Shown: positions 53,748 through 63,011, numbered from the stretch's first letter. The stretch is 63,117 nt of DNA from Candidatus Salinicoccus stercoripullorum (GCA_019113295.1 DXHR01000028.1:1-63117); one strand, 5' to 3'. Notes: generated by a model from the letters alone, not told the origin. Numbers and translations are program-made.

Positions 53748-54584
53748 TCAGTGTGTTACATCATATGTTTTCAGGATAGTATCGTATGCAGAAGAGCCGA
53801 GCTCGCGGCACACGTAGAAGAAGAGCACATCGCAGATGACAAGCTGTGCAATGCGGCTGGTCATGTTCATATACTGGATGTTCGTCTCCTCTTCTGTAAT
53901 TTCAATTGCCACATCTGCATTCCTTTTCGCAATGGAGGCGTGGTTCTGTGTCAGTATCACCGTCTTTACACCCAGCCGTCTGGCAAGCTTCACAACTTCA
54001 ACAATTTCCGGTGTCTTACCGGATAAAGTGATGAGGAACAGAACATCGTTTTCCTTGGCGTTGGACAACCGCGTCTTGCACAGGTACTTATTCTGTGTAA
54101 AAAACGCATTCACATTCACTCTGTGGAGCTTCTGAGCGAATTCATCCCCTACGTTGGCGGAATCCCCGACCCCAAATATGAAAGTGTTATCCGCACCGGC
54201 AAGTATCCGGGCAGCTTCGGCCATCTTTTCCCGCTCTACTATTTTTTCGGTATTATGAAGCGCCTGTACAGTATTTTTGAGCACTTTGTCGAAAATATCC
54301 TTATGGCTGTCCATTTCCAGATCGATGACCCTTGAGATATTTTCCTTTTCAAGCGTATGTAATTCCTTGGCAAGCTCGACTTTCAGCTCTTTAATGCCCC
54401 CGAGGCCGATGCGTTTGGAAAATCTGACGATTGCGGCGTCGCTGGTGTCACTGTGCCTGGCTATTTCCTTTACCGGCATATTGATGATCTTTGTCGGGTT
54501 ATCCAACATGAAACGTGCAATGCGCCTTTCAACCGGTGTCATATATTCAAGACGTTTGCTGATCTGACTCAATACTGAAAACAT
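53748..54584 (-). CDS. MurR/RpiR family transcriptional regulator
   Basis: This 278-aa protein has the RpiR-type N-terminal helix-turn-helix (PVKEIARHSDTSDAAIVRFSKR, near residues 40-62) and a C-terminal SIS domain that senses a sugar phosphate (TFIFGVGDSANVGDEFAQK; LFLITLSGKTPEIVEVVKLA). GGGGGG sets the ATG at 54584. It lies 218 bases downstream of the GH32-like gene on the same strand, so it may regulate or be co-expressed with it; no PTS or sugar kinase gene is next to it. Confidence 0.92.
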   Translation of the reverse strand: MFSVLSQISKRLEYMTPVERRIARFMLDNPTKIINMPVKEIARHSDTSDAAIVRFSKRIGLGGIKELKVELAKELHTLEKENISRVIDLEMDSHKDIFDKVLKNTVQALHNTEKIVEREKMAEAARILAGADNTFIFGVGDSANVGDEFAQKLHRVNVNAFFTQNKYLCKTRLSNAKENDVLFLITLSGKTPEIVEVVKLARRLGVKTVILTQNHASIAKRNADVAIEITEEETNIQYMNMTSRIAQLVICDVLFFYVCRELGSSAYDTILKTYDVTH

Positions 54585-54802
54585 TCCAATCCCCCCGATG
54601 GACAATTAATGTGTATTTTTATAGTATCAAAAATTTTAGTCAAGTTTAACAAAATTTGAAATTTAAATATATTAATTTCCTGAATTTCTCACCAAACCCG
54701 CATCATGATCCTATATCTTCTGATTATATAGAGTCGGATTGAAATGACCAAATGAAAAAACCTGAATTTTACCAATAGACTGTTCTTGGCTTTTGAACGA
54801 TT

Positions 54803-56281
54803 TCATGATGATTTCATTTTATATTGAGTCATGGAGACGTAGCAGTCTCCGATTTCTGTCGACATTTCCACGCCATGTGCCCTTTTATCGGGGAATATTC
54901 TGGAAGACATCACCGCTTCCCCTTCATTTATGAAGATTTCAATACTCGATTTGTCCATGTATATCCTCAGCTGTCTCAGATCCTCTTCCAGTTCAACACT
55001 CCGTTTCGTACCATCAACATTACCGGGCAGTTTCCCGCTGAATTCGACATCCAGTGTAAACAGCCGGCTTTCAGTATTGTATATGAGCAGAGTCTCTTCC
55101 TGTCTGCTCATCCGCAGTTTGATGTATATTTCTGATGCATTATTCTCATTGATGTCGATGATCAGCTCGTAACAGTCACCATAGAAATCCTTCATCTTCC
55201 TCGGGAAGTGATTGAAATAGCCTTCCGCCGATATCCTGTCGTACCTGAGCGCCTCAAGCGCCGGGGCCGGATTCTGACGTATCCTCTCCCCTCCCAGAGT
55301 CAGCACTCTCGGAATGGTCATGCAGCCGCCCCAGCCACGATCTTCTGTCGGGTAGTCGGTGTCTTCGATACCCATACTGGCAATCAGTATCCTTTCGCCG
55401 TTTTCTCCGGCTGTTGTCTTTGGCGCATAAAAATCAAAACCGTGATCGAATTCATGGAATTCCCCGTGATCCATCACGAGTGTACCACGGTAAAGACGGC
55501 CGATGACATAGCCCGACTGACAGGCATTCCAATAGCTGTAGCGGTATTTGTCCACTCCATGCGGGCAAAATGCAAATACATCCTTGCCCTCAATTGTGAA
55601 GAAGTCGGTATGTGCCCACATGAAACCGAACTGATCAAGGTCTGTGCGGAGTTCGCCCCTGTACTTGAAGCTGCCCGGATCCCCGGCGGAATAAACCACC
55701 GCCCTGCCGTAGTCAGATCGAGTCTGCGCACCGGCAAGCATGTAAAATACACCGTCCTCTTCCCATATTTTGGGGTGCCCGAAATTGTCTGTGAACCCCT
55801 CAGGTGGTCCTTTTTCAATCGGAATCGGTTCTCTTCTCACTCTGAAGTGTTCATTCAGCACTGCCCGGAGCTGGTTTGGAATAATCCGGCCGGCTTCTGT
55901 CATATGAGCGCCGGTATAAGCGATATTGACTGTGCCATCAACTACAAAAGCAGAGCCTGCAAGGGCTCCGTGACTGTCATATATCGTATCCGGATGAAGT
56001 TTGACCCCGCGGTTATTAAAAGAGGCAAGACCTTCTCCCATCACATGATACCAGTATCTGATACCCCTGTGCTCATCAAACGGTGACCACTCATAAAAGA
56101 GATGATAGAGACCTCCGTGATGGATTAAGGCCGCCGGGGCACCGAGATGTCCTGTCACAGGCTGTATATGATACCTCTGTCTCCACGGGTCTTCTGAAGC
56201 TTTCTCCATAAGTGATTCCATTTCATCAAGGGATATTGAATCCAGTTTTTTAAATCCATCAGTTTTTGAAGTCTCTTCCAT
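54803..56281 (-). CDS. GH32-like protein lacking the catalytic residues (probable pseudoenzyme)
   Basis: This 492-aa protein aligns along its whole length with bacterial sucrose-6-phosphate hydrolases (five-bladed propeller plus beta-sandwich; e.g. GFDFYAP at 281-287 and MDKSSIEIFINEGE near the C-terminus). However, the nucleophile motif NDPNG is GAPAA (A48 in place of Asp), the transition-state motif RDP is GHP (H169), and the acid/base motif WECPD is WAHTD (A223). All three catalytic carboxylates are gone. There is no signal peptide. It begins right after tatC, its AGGAGG overlapping the tatC stop, so it is in the rex-tatA-tatC unit. A sugar-binding or regulatory role is inferred. Confidence 0.88.
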   Translation of the reverse strand: MEETSKTDGFKKLDSISLDEMESLMEKASEDPWRQRYHIQPVTGHLGAPAALIHHGGLYHLFYEWSPFDEHRGIRYWYHVMGEGLASFNNRGVKLHPDTIYDSHGALAGSAFVVDGTVNIAYTGAHMTEAGRIIPNQLRAVLNEHFRVRREPIPIEKGPPEGFTDNFGHPKIWEEDGVFYMLAGAQTRSDYGRAVVYSAGDPGSFKYRGELRTDLDQFGFMWAHTDFFTIEGKDVFAFCPHGVDKYRYSYWNACQSGYVIGRLYRGTLVMDHGEFHEFDHGFDFYAPKTTAGENGERILIASMGIEDTDYPTEDRGWGGCMTIPRVLTLGGERIRQNPAPALEALRYDRISAEGYFNHFPRKMKDFYGDCYELIIDINENNASEIYIKLRMSRQEETLLIYNTESRLFTLDVEFSGKLPGNVDGTKRSVELEEDLRQLRIYMDKSSIEIFINEGEAVMSSRIFPDKRAHGVEMSTEIGDCYVSMTQYKMKSS

Positions 56282-56293
56282 CAAGAATGCCTC

Positions 56294-57055
56294 CTAGTCG
56301 GAATCCAGTGATTCTTCGATTGCCTTCTGTTCCGCCTTCAAATATCTTCTGTATCCAATTTTGGATATATATATACTGATTTCATACAGGATGATCATCG
56401 GGATGGTCAGCATGATATGCGTCATAAGATCAGGCGGCGCAATCAGCGCCGCAAAGATCAGCAGTATGAAATACGCGTATTTTCTGTTCTTCTTCAGGAA
56501 CATAGGTGTAATGATGCCAAGTTGCGTCAGGAATAAAACCAGTATCGGCATCTGGAAAACCAGCCCGAACGGTATCACCGTCCTGAACAGGAAGCCGAAA
56601 TACTGGTTGATCCCGATGGTTGTGACAATCCCCATCTCGTCGGATAACTGGAAAGTGAAGTCTATGATATACGGCACCAGTATGAAATAGCCGAAAGCCA
56701 TTCCTCCGAGCATAAGCACCATGACAATGGGTATGTAGCTCAGTGTCAGTTTTCTTTCATTGTTATGGAGCCCGGGGGCTACAAACGCCCACAGCTGGTA
56801 CATGATCACCGGCAGTACTATGACAAACGCAATGATCACAATGACAAGCAGATATATTTTAAGCGGATCCGTCACCTGGAATGCGTGCATCTGTATGCCG
56901 TTGGTCCAGGAGGCGTTCTGCATTTGATAAATCAACGGTTTTGACAGGAAAAAACCAACGAGCATGGCGGCAACGAAAAAGTACATCACTATGAGCAGCC
57001 TTTTTCTCAGCTCATCCAGATGCTCGGTGACTTCTCTTTTTTCCTCATCATTCAT
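56294..57055 (-). CDS. tatC: Sec-independent translocase TatC
   Basis: This 253-aa protein with six membrane helices is the twin-arginine signal receptor of the Tat pathway. Conserved features are the N-terminal EHLDELRKRLLI with its essential Glu, the first periplasmic region, and VFQMPILVLFLTQLGI. AGGTG precedes the ATG. It follows tatA after a terminator-like hairpin and is coupled to the GH32-like gene downstream. Confidence 0.97.
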   Translation of the reverse strand: MNDEEKREVTEHLDELRKRLLIVMYFFVAAMLVGFFLSKPLIYQMQNASWTNGIQMHAFQVTDPLKIYLLVIVIIAFVIVLPVIMYQLWAFVAPGLHNNERKLTLSYIPIVMVLMLGGMAFGYFILVPYIIDFTFQLSDEMGIVTTIGINQYFGFLFRTVIPFGLVFQMPILVLFLTQLGIITPMFLKKNRKYAYFILLIFAALIAPPDLMTHIMLTIPMIILYEISIYISKIGYRRYLKAEQKAIEESLDSD

Positions 57056-57073
57056 ATTATTCTTTCACCTCTT

Positions 57074-57094
57074 TAAAAAAAGGCGGCTTCCGCC
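57074..57094 (-). terminator. terminator-like hairpin between tatA and tatC
   Basis: GGCGG and CCGCC arms with a 3-nt loop are followed on the minus strand by seven T residues. Partial termination here would make more tatA than tatC message. Confidence 0.75.
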
Positions 57095-57100
57095 ACCTTG

Positions 57101-57334
57101 TTAACTCTGTGCATCCTGTGATTCGATTTTCTTCTGCTTTTTGTTTTTGTCATCGTCATCATCAGACGCAAGACCTTTAGTCGCATTTTTAAACTCTTTC
57201 AAAGTGGAACCCATTGCACGGCCGAACTGCGGCAGTTTTTTGGGTCCGAAAATGATCAGTGCGACAACTGCGATAACGATCATGCTTGTAGGTCCGACCG
57301 CCATCAATGTGCCCGGCATTAGTAATTCAAACAT
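57101..57334 (-). CDS. tatA: Sec-independent translocase TatA
   Basis: This 77-aa protein has one short membrane helix ([19 protein letters not shown]), the FGP hinge, and an amphipathic helix [18 protein letters not shown], the standard TatA plan, with an acidic DDDDD tail. It polymerises to form the Tat pore. It begins 10 bases after the rex stop behind AGGAGGG. Confidence 0.96.
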   Translation of the reverse strand: MFELLMPGTLMAVGPTSMIVIAVVALIIFGPKKLPQFGRAMGSTLKEFKNATKGLASDDDDDKNKKQKKIESQDAQS

Positions 57335-57344
57335 AATAACCCTC

Positions 57345-57977
57345 CTAGAAATTTTTCATATAAAAGAATAATGCCTGCAATTCAACACTCAAATCTATGT
57401 TATGAACATAAATACCATCACTTACATCCAGTCTGATGGGAGTAAAGTTCAATATCCCCTTGATGCCTGCTGCTTCAAGACGTTCTGCCATCTTTTGCCC
57501 GGCTTCAGCAGGCAGTGTAAGTATCGCAACATCGATGCCCTGCTCCGGGATGATCTTCTCCAGATCATCAGAGTCGAACACTTCGGTATCGTTGATCTTC
57601 GTTCCGATGATACCCGCATTCCTGTCAAACGCAGCTACTACATTCATTCTATCATTTATATTGCTGAATTTATAGTTCAACAGGGCGCTCCCAAGGTTCC
57701 CGGCACCTATGATTGCCACATTCCTTGTCTCATTTCCGTGGATGTGTTCCATGAAGAATTTCAGCAGACTCTTTACGTTGTAGCCGTATCCCTTCCTGCC
57801 AAGCTCCCCGAAATATGAGAAATCCCTGCGGATTGTTGCAGAATCTATATCCAGGGCATCACTGATTTCTTTTGAAGATACCCTGTCCGCGCCGGATTTT
57901 TCAGCTTCTTTAAAATACCTGTAATATAAAGGGAGACGTTTCATTGTTGCGTTTGGGATTTTCTTTTTATTGTTCAA
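57345..57977 (-). CDS. rex: redox-sensing repressor Rex
   Basis: This 210-aa protein senses the NADH/NAD+ ratio and represses fermentative genes when NADH is low. The winged helix includes [21 protein letters not shown], the NAD-binding fold starts with [14 protein letters not shown], and it ends [15 protein letters not shown], as in S. aureus Rex. The TTG at 57977 places the N-terminus ([19 protein letters not shown]) in register with known Rex proteins and is spaced ten bases from AGAGG. It leads the tatA-tatC-GH32-like unit. Confidence 0.96.
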   Translation of the reverse strand: MNNKKKIPNATMKRLPLYYRYFKEAEKSGADRVSSKEISDALDIDSATIRRDFSYFGELGRKGYGYNVKSLLKFFMEHIHGNETRNVAIIGAGNLGSALLNYKFSNINDRMNVVAAFDRNAGIIGTKINDTEVFDSDDLEKIIPEQGIDVAILTLPAEAGQKMAERLEAAGIKGILNFTPIRLDVSDGIYVHNIDLSVELQALFFYMKNF

Positions 57978-58116
57978 ATGTCCCACACCTCTTCTTTTAG
58001 CCTCTATCGTTATATTATATCACAAGTTCATTTTTTTAGTGTAGTATAAAAAGACTTTATTTCATCGTTTTTTTGATGTCTTTATTGTAAACTGGAGGAA
58101 AGAGAGGGAATTTAAA

Positions 58117-60027
58117 ATGATAGTAATGCAACTTGGAAATATAAAGAAATCATACGCGACGGACTTAATCTTTGAAAATATAAATCTTGAGGTAAAATCA
58201 GGTGAAACGACCGGTGTCGTCGGGAAAAATGGCGCCGGAAAGACAACTCTGATGAAGATAATGGCCGGTGAACTGTCTTATGATGAAGGGACGATTTCTG
58301 TACCGAAAGGTACTTCAATCGGCTACCTCACACAGCAGATGACACTTGAGTCCTCCCAGACTGTCCGCGAAGAGATGATGCGTCCGTTTTCCCGACTGAT
58401 TGAATTGAAAACGGAAATCGAAGAGATTACCGGATGGCTCGCAGACCATGACTACAACCACAGTAATTATGAAGATCAGCTAAGGCGTTTCGAGCAGTTG
58501 CAGAGCCGTTTTGAAAACGAGGACGGCTACAATATTGACACTAGAATAAAAACGGTCATGACCGGCCTGAACTTTGATGTGGATGACCTCGGACGGAATG
58601 TTGATGAGTTTTCCGGCGGTCAGAAAACCCGCCTTGCACTCGGTCAGATGCTCCTGTCCGCCCCTGATCTCCTACTGCTTGATGAGCCGACCAACCACCT
58701 CGATATGACAACCGTCTCATGGTTGGAACAATATCTGAAGAGCTTCCGCGGTGCGGTCGTAATCATCAGCCATGACCGCTACTTTCTCGATAGTACTGTC
58801 GACAGGATATTCGAAGTTGAAATGTTCAAAGGGACACTTTACCACACCAACTATACAAAATACGCAGTGGAGAAAGAAAAACGGTTCAACCTGCAGATGA
58901 AGGCCTACGAAGAGCAGCAGAAAGAGATAAAGCGGCTCGAGACGTTTGTTGAAAAGAATATTGCAAGAGCCTCTACAAGCGGCATGGCCAAAAGCCGACG
59001 CAAACAGCTTGAACATATGGATCGCATCAATATGCCGATGCAGGACAGCAGAAATGCCAACTTTTCCTTTGATATCAAAAGGGAAAGCGGCAATGACGTA
59101 CTCAGGATAAAAGATATCGGCATCGGATACGAAAAGCCATTGAATGAGGGTATCAGCTTCAATGTCGATAAAGGCGACCGCATAGCGGTCATCGGGCCGA
59201 ATGGTATCGGTAAATCGACGCTCGTCAAAACGATTGCAAAACATCTTCCGAAACACGGCGGAGAAATCATTTACGGAACGAATGTATCCATAGGTTACTA
59301 TGATCAGAAGCAGGCTGAATTTACGTCCGGCAGAACTGTACTCGAAGAACTCTGGCATGAATATCCACACATGAAAGAAAGTGACGTCAGAGCAGTGCTT
59401 GGCCGCTTCCTGTTCACCCAGGATGAAGTGCTGAAGCACATCAATGACCTGAGCGGGGGGGAAAAGGCACGCATCCAGCTGGCTAAATTGATGCTCGAGA
59501 GAAATAACCTGCTCATACTCGATGAACCAACCAACCATCTGGATATCGACAGCAAAGAAGTACTCGAAAATGCCCTCAAGGACTATCCCGGCACCATCAT
59601 CTTCGTTTCACATGACCGGTACTTCATCGACCGTATCGCTACAAAAGTGATGGAGATGGATCACCGGTCAATCAGGCTGTATCAGGGTGATTACAGTTAC
59701 TATGTCCACAAGAAAGAAGAACAGGAATCATTGGAGATACAATCCGAATCCACCGGACAGAAAAATATTGGTACAAACGACTATGCCTCCCAGAAACAGA
59801 AGCGCAATGAAATACAGCGCCTGAAAAGGAACATTGCCAAAATCGAAGATGAAATACACCGTATCGAACAGGAAATCGGGGAAATTGAAGAAACACTCCT
59901 TGACCCTGAAGTCTATGGAGATTATGAAAAGGCCGACGAGTACAATCAACAGCTTGGACAGAAAAACCAGGAGTTGGAAGAGCTGATGTCGGAATGGGAA
60001 AAAACAGAAGAATTGGTGGATGAATAA
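58117..60027 (+). CDS. ABC-F family ATPase (YdiF-like)
   Basis: This 636-aa soluble protein carries two ABC ATPase domains without membrane segments. Walker A motifs are GKNGAGKTTL and GPNGIGKSTL; signatures are FSGGQKTRLALGQ and LSGGEKARIQLAKL. Between them is the ABC-F linker helix pair (about residues 235-310), and a C-terminal coiled coil follows (from about 555). ABC-F proteins act on the ribosomal E site and relieve stalls. The order tsaD, ABC-F, rex, tat matches ydiE-ydiF-ydiH-tat in B. subtilis. GAGAGGG precedes the ATG. Confidence 0.94.
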   Translation: MIVMQLGNIKKSYATDLIFENINLEVKSGETTGVVGKNGAGKTTLMKIMAGELSYDEGTISVPKGTSIGYLTQQMTLESSQTVREEMMRPFSRLIELKTEIEEITGWLADHDYNHSNYEDQLRRFEQLQSRFENEDGYNIDTRIKTVMTGLNFDVDDLGRNVDEFSGGQKTRLALGQMLLSAPDLLLLDEPTNHLDMTTVSWLEQYLKSFRGAVVIISHDRYFLDSTVDRIFEVEMFKGTLYHTNYTKYAVEKEKRFNLQMKAYEEQQKEIKRLETFVEKNIARASTSGMAKSRRKQLEHMDRINMPMQDSRNANFSFDIKRESGNDVLRIKDIGIGYEKPLNEGISFNVDKGDRIAVIGPNGIGKSTLVKTIAKHLPKHGGEIIYGTNVSIGYYDQKQAEFTSGRTVLEELWHEYPHMKESDVRAVLGRFLFTQDEVLKHINDLSGGEKARIQLAKLMLERNNLLILDEPTNHLDIDSKEVLENALKDYPGTIIFVSHDRYFIDRIATKVMEMDHRSIRLYQGDYSYYVHKKEEQESLEIQSESTGQKNIGTNDYASQKQKRNEIQRLKRNIAKIEDEIHRIEQEIGEIEETLLDPEVYGDYEKADEYNQQLGQKNQELEELMSEWEKTEELVDE

Positions 60028-60058
60028 AGAATGCAGATTCCATGCATTCTTTTTTTAT
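60026..60058 (+). terminator. terminator of the ABC-F gene
   Basis: AAAGAATGCA and TGCATTCTTT pair around GATTCCA, followed by a run of T. Confidence 0.92.
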
Positions 60059-60119
60059 CCCGGCAACCAGATGTTCGGTGGAATATGTAATTTAATAGAA
60101 AATTTACTTAAACACAATA

Positions 60120-60268
60120 TTATTCACACCAATAGGCCGATGAACAGTGGTTTTTTGATGGTTATCCACATAATCAACAATTGAACGCAGAGTTATACAC
60201 ATTTATATCCACACCTGTTAATAACCTTATCCACGACTTATCCCCAAGTTATCAACAGATGTGGATAA
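60120..60268. other. DnaA-box cluster
   Basis: Eight DnaA-box-like 9-mers lie in 149 bases. Two are perfect: TTATCCACA at 60162-60170 and TGTGGATAA at 60260-60268. Six have one mismatch: 60120-60128, 60193-60201, 60205-60213, 60227-60235, 60238-60246 and 60249-60257. No gene or origin-type AT-rich unwinding element was recognised. It fills most of the 364-base gap between the ABC-F gene and tsaD. Such clusters in Bacillus titrate DnaA and modulate initiation. Confidence 0.85.
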
Positions 60269-60391
60269 AACACACGTTCCGTATTGACAATGTAAAGATT
60301 GCTTTTACGCTTCACTGCTTTGAATATATGTTCGCAGAAAAAAATCCCGATATCTTTTCAGATACCGGGACAGTATTAATATACAGAGGCA

Positions 60392-61411
60392 TTATACAAA
60401 AAGTTCTATGTCGATAAAATTCCTGCCATTCAAATCCAATGAGGCGAAATGGTCTTTCTGATACAGATGATGTGCCACTGCACCGATCATCGCTGCATTG
60501 TCTGTGCAGAATTTAAGGTTTGGTATGCTCAATTTGACATCATTCTCTCTGCACAATGACTCAAAACGCTGACGCAGGCCACTGTTCGCGGCGACGCCGC
60601 CAGCAACGAGCAGATGACTTACTTTATATTCTTCCACCGCATCCATCGTTTTTCTTGTCAGAACGTCCACTACACTTTCCTGAAAGCTTCTTGCGACATC
60701 TTCCTTCCTCACTTCCAGGCCCTTCTGAGTGTGATTGTGCAGGGTATTTATTACAGCAGATTTAAGGCCGCTGAAACTGAAGTCATAACTGCCCGGTTCA
60801 AGGTATGGCCTTGGGAAATCAAATGTATCCGCGCCTTCCCTGCTCAGCCTGTCTATATGCGGACCGCCGGGATAAGGCAGCCCGATGACTCTTGCCACTT
60901 TGTCGTATGCCTCTCCGACAGCATCATCCCTCGTTTCCCCGATGACTTCGAATGAAAGGTGATCCTTCATATAGATCAGTTCAGTGTGTCCCCCTGAAAC
61001 AATCAGGGCCATCAATGGAAATTCCAGTGCCTCTTCCAGCTGGTTGGCATAGATGTGGCCGGCAATATGGTGAACCGGAATAAGTGGCAGGTCGTGTGCA
61101 AAGCTGAATGCCTTCGCAGCATTGATACCTACAAGAAGCGCACCAATAAGGCCCGGTCCTTCCGTCACAGCCACTGCAGAAAGCCCTTCAGGTGTTATAC
61201 CTGCTTCCTCCAATGCCTCTTCTATCACTAATGTTATCGTCTCCACATGATGCCTTGAGGCGACCTCGGGAACCACGCCGCCAAAGCGTTTATGACTCTC
61301 TATCTGGCTCACTACAACATTCGATAGTATTTCGCTGCCGTTTCTCACAACACTCGCTGCTGTCTCGTCACAGCTTGTCTCTATGCTTAGTATCACTGTA
61401 TCCTGTGTCAT
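60392..61411 (-). CDS. tsaD: tRNA N6-adenosine threonylcarbamoyltransferase TsaD
   Basis: This 339-aa ASKHA-fold enzyme transfers the threonylcarbamoyl group to A37 of ANN-decoding tRNAs. Marks are [14 protein letters not shown], the metal-binding [21 protein letters not shown] and [12 protein letters not shown]. The ATG used overlaps the rimI stop by four bases (ATGA). It is last in the tsaE-tsaB-rimI-tsaD operon. Confidence 0.97.
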   Translation of the reverse strand: MTQDTVILSIETSCDETAASVVRNGSEILSNVVVSQIESHKRFGGVVPEVASRHHVETITLVIEEALEEAGITPEGLSAVAVTEGPGLIGALLVGINAAKAFSFAHDLPLIPVHHIAGHIYANQLEEALEFPLMALIVSGGHTELIYMKDHLSFEVIGETRDDAVGEAYDKVARVIGLPYPGGPHIDRLSREGADTFDFPRPYLEPGSYDFSFSGLKSAVINTLHNHTQKGLEVRKEDVARSFQESVVDVLTRKTMDAVEEYKVSHLLVAGGVAANSGLRQRFESLCRENDVKLSIPNLKFCTDNAAMIGAVAHHLYQKDHFASLDLNGRNFIDIELFV

Positions 61412-61860
61412 TTCAATTTCACCCACATCACATGTGCATCCTTTCCCGGCCCATAATAATCTTTGCGTACTCCGCCGTATTTGAAATCCTCTTTTTCATA
61501 CAGTTTCATCGCAGGCTCATTGTCGACGCTTACCTCAAGCGAAAGAAAATCAGACTGTTCAGCGGCATACTCCTTCACATATTTGAGCAGCGCATTACCC
61601 AGACCGTTACCTCTCGCATGTTTGGCGATTGCGATTGTAGTGATCTGGCTCTGATCGATGACCATCCAGAGCCCGCAGTAACCGACGATCTCATCATTTT
61701 CCTCCATCACAAAATAATGGGCGAACTGGTTGACAGTCAATTCCTTCAAAAACGATTCCATATTCCAGGATGTATTCGGAAAGGAGGCGGTCTCAATTTC
61801 ATGGACTGCTTCCAAATCATCAATTTCCATATGTCTTACGACTTGTTCTTTTCCATCCAA
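61408..61860 (-). CDS. rimI: ribosomal protein S18-alanine N-acetyltransferase
   Basis: This 150-aa GNAT protein fits RimI, which acetylates the N-terminal alanine of ribosomal protein S18. The acetyl-CoA loop is [16 protein letters not shown] and the context between tsaB and tsaD is the usual one. The TTG start at 61860 is spaced ten bases from GGAGG and overlaps tsaB by 25 bases. Confidence 0.94.
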   Translation of the reverse strand: MDGKEQVVRHMEIDDLEAVHEIETASFPNTSWNMESFLKELTVNQFAHYFVMEENDEIVGYCGLWMVIDQSQITTIAIAKHARGNGLGNALLKYVKEYAAEQSDFLSLEVSVDNEPAMKLYEKEDFKYGGVRKDYYGPGKDAHVMWVKLK

Positions 61861-62492
61861 TTTCTTTCCGCCTCCGATATCCTCAAATATTCCGGCACCA
61901 GGGAATGAATATCTTCTTTTTCCAGTGCAGCTTCAAACTGCTCAACCATACTGATGCGCGGCACAGCGTGGACAAAATCTTCCACACTGGTATTTATCTT
62001 CTCCTGACCATCCAATAAAATGACAGATGAATCATAGGAAGAAAGCTTAGTCTGCAAATCCTCCAGGCTCATATAAGCCGGCTCCAATTCTTCAGTAAAA
62101 CTGTCCGCTTTCATATTATAAACAGCACCAAACACATTGCCCCTTCGCGCATCGAACAGAGGGGCTACAATGCCATGCCTGCTGCATGATGCCGCAACCA
62201 CAAACAGGGAAGATACACTGTACAATTCAGTTCCGAGGGCATAGGCAAGCGTTTTAGCTACAGTCACACCGATCCGCACACCCGTATATGAGCCTGGCCC
62301 TTTTGCCACAATGATTCTGCCGATATCGTTTTTCTTCATATCCGCCATTTTGAAAAGTTTGTCTATATAATCCATCACTGTTGCAGAGTGCGTCTTTTTT
62401 ACAGTGGTATTGATTTCCGCCAAAGTAAAACCATCGAGGTTCAAAGCCACAGACAGCGGCCGGTTTGATGTATCAATTAGAAGGGATAACAT
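61836..62492 (-). CDS. tsaB: tRNA threonylcarbamoyladenosine biosynthesis protein TsaB
   Basis: This 218-aa ASKHA-fold partner of TsaD shows LLIDTSNRPLSVAL at its N-terminus and VAKGPGSYTGVRIGVTVAKTLAY near residue 65, typical of TsaB. GGAGG sets the ATG at 62492, inside the end of tsaE (20-base overlap). The longer upstream frame is tsaE coding sequence. Confidence 0.95.
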   Translation of the reverse strand: MLSLLIDTSNRPLSVALNLDGFTLAEINTTVKKTHSATVMDYIDKLFKMADMKKNDIGRIIVAKGPGSYTGVRIGVTVAKTLAYALGTELYSVSSLFVVAASCSRHGIVAPLFDARRGNVFGAVYNMKADSFTEELEPAYMSLEDLQTKLSSYDSSVILLDGQEKINTSVEDFVHAVPRISMVEQFEAALEKEDIHSLVPEYLRISEAERNWMEKNKS

Positions 62493-62943
62493 TTTGAAGC
62501 GCCTCCAATATAGAATCGTATTTCTCACCGTTCGATTCAAAAGTGAACAACCTGCCATCCTCAGCAGTATTCTCAATCGTTACAGACAGATATTCATCAG
62601 GCAGAAATTCTGCAATAAAACCTGGCCACTCAATGATGGAAACATCATGCTCATTGAAGTATTCATCAAACCCCAGATCCTCATCACTGTTTTCCAAACG
62701 GTAACAGTCCATATGGTGAACAATGAAATTTCCGGCATTATAAGATTTGATGATGTTGAAAGTCGGCGAACTCATACGGCGCCTGACACCCAAAGCACTC
62801 CCTACAAACTGTGTGAAAGTCGTTTTGCCAGCCCCAAGATTACCCGCAAGAAGTATCACCGTACCACCAGATATGAGGGTTGCCAGTTTTTCAGCAAGCT
62901 GTTCAGTCTCTTCAATATTGTTAATATCTACTTCCAATTTCAT
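62473..62943 (-). CDS. tsaE: tRNA threonylcarbamoyladenosine biosynthesis ATPase TsaE
   Basis: This 156-aa ATPase supports the TsaB-TsaD complex. Walker A is GNLGAGKTTF near residue 36, followed by SSPTFNIIKSY and the HMDCYRLE motif. AGGAGGG precedes the ATG. It is the first gene after the rRNA operon terminator on this strand. Confidence 0.96.
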   Translation of the reverse strand: MKLEVDINNIEETEQLAEKLATLISGGTVILLAGNLGAGKTTFTQFVGSALGVRRRMSSPTFNIIKSYNAGNFIVHHMDCYRLENSDEDLGFDEYFNEHDVSIIEWPGFIAEFLPDEYLSVTIENTAEDGRLFTFESNGEKYDSILEALQNVIPSN

Positions 62944-62979
62944 CAAAAACCCTCCTGCTCCATAACTCTCATTTACCCT

Positions 62980-63011
62980 ATTATACAAAAAAAGAGACCT
63001 TTTAAGGTCTC
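62980..63011 (-). terminator. rRNA operon terminator with an embedded tsaE -10 box
   Basis: GAGACCT and AGGTCTC arms (62994-63000 and 63005-63011) are followed on the minus strand by seven T residues. Directly after, TATAAT (62985-62980) could serve as the -10 of a tsaE promoter. Confidence 0.85.

Noticed and set aside
60120-60268. Chromosomal replication origin
   Set aside because: No dnaA, dnaN or rpmH genes and no AT-rich unwinding element are next to the boxes; a DnaA-titration cluster fits better.
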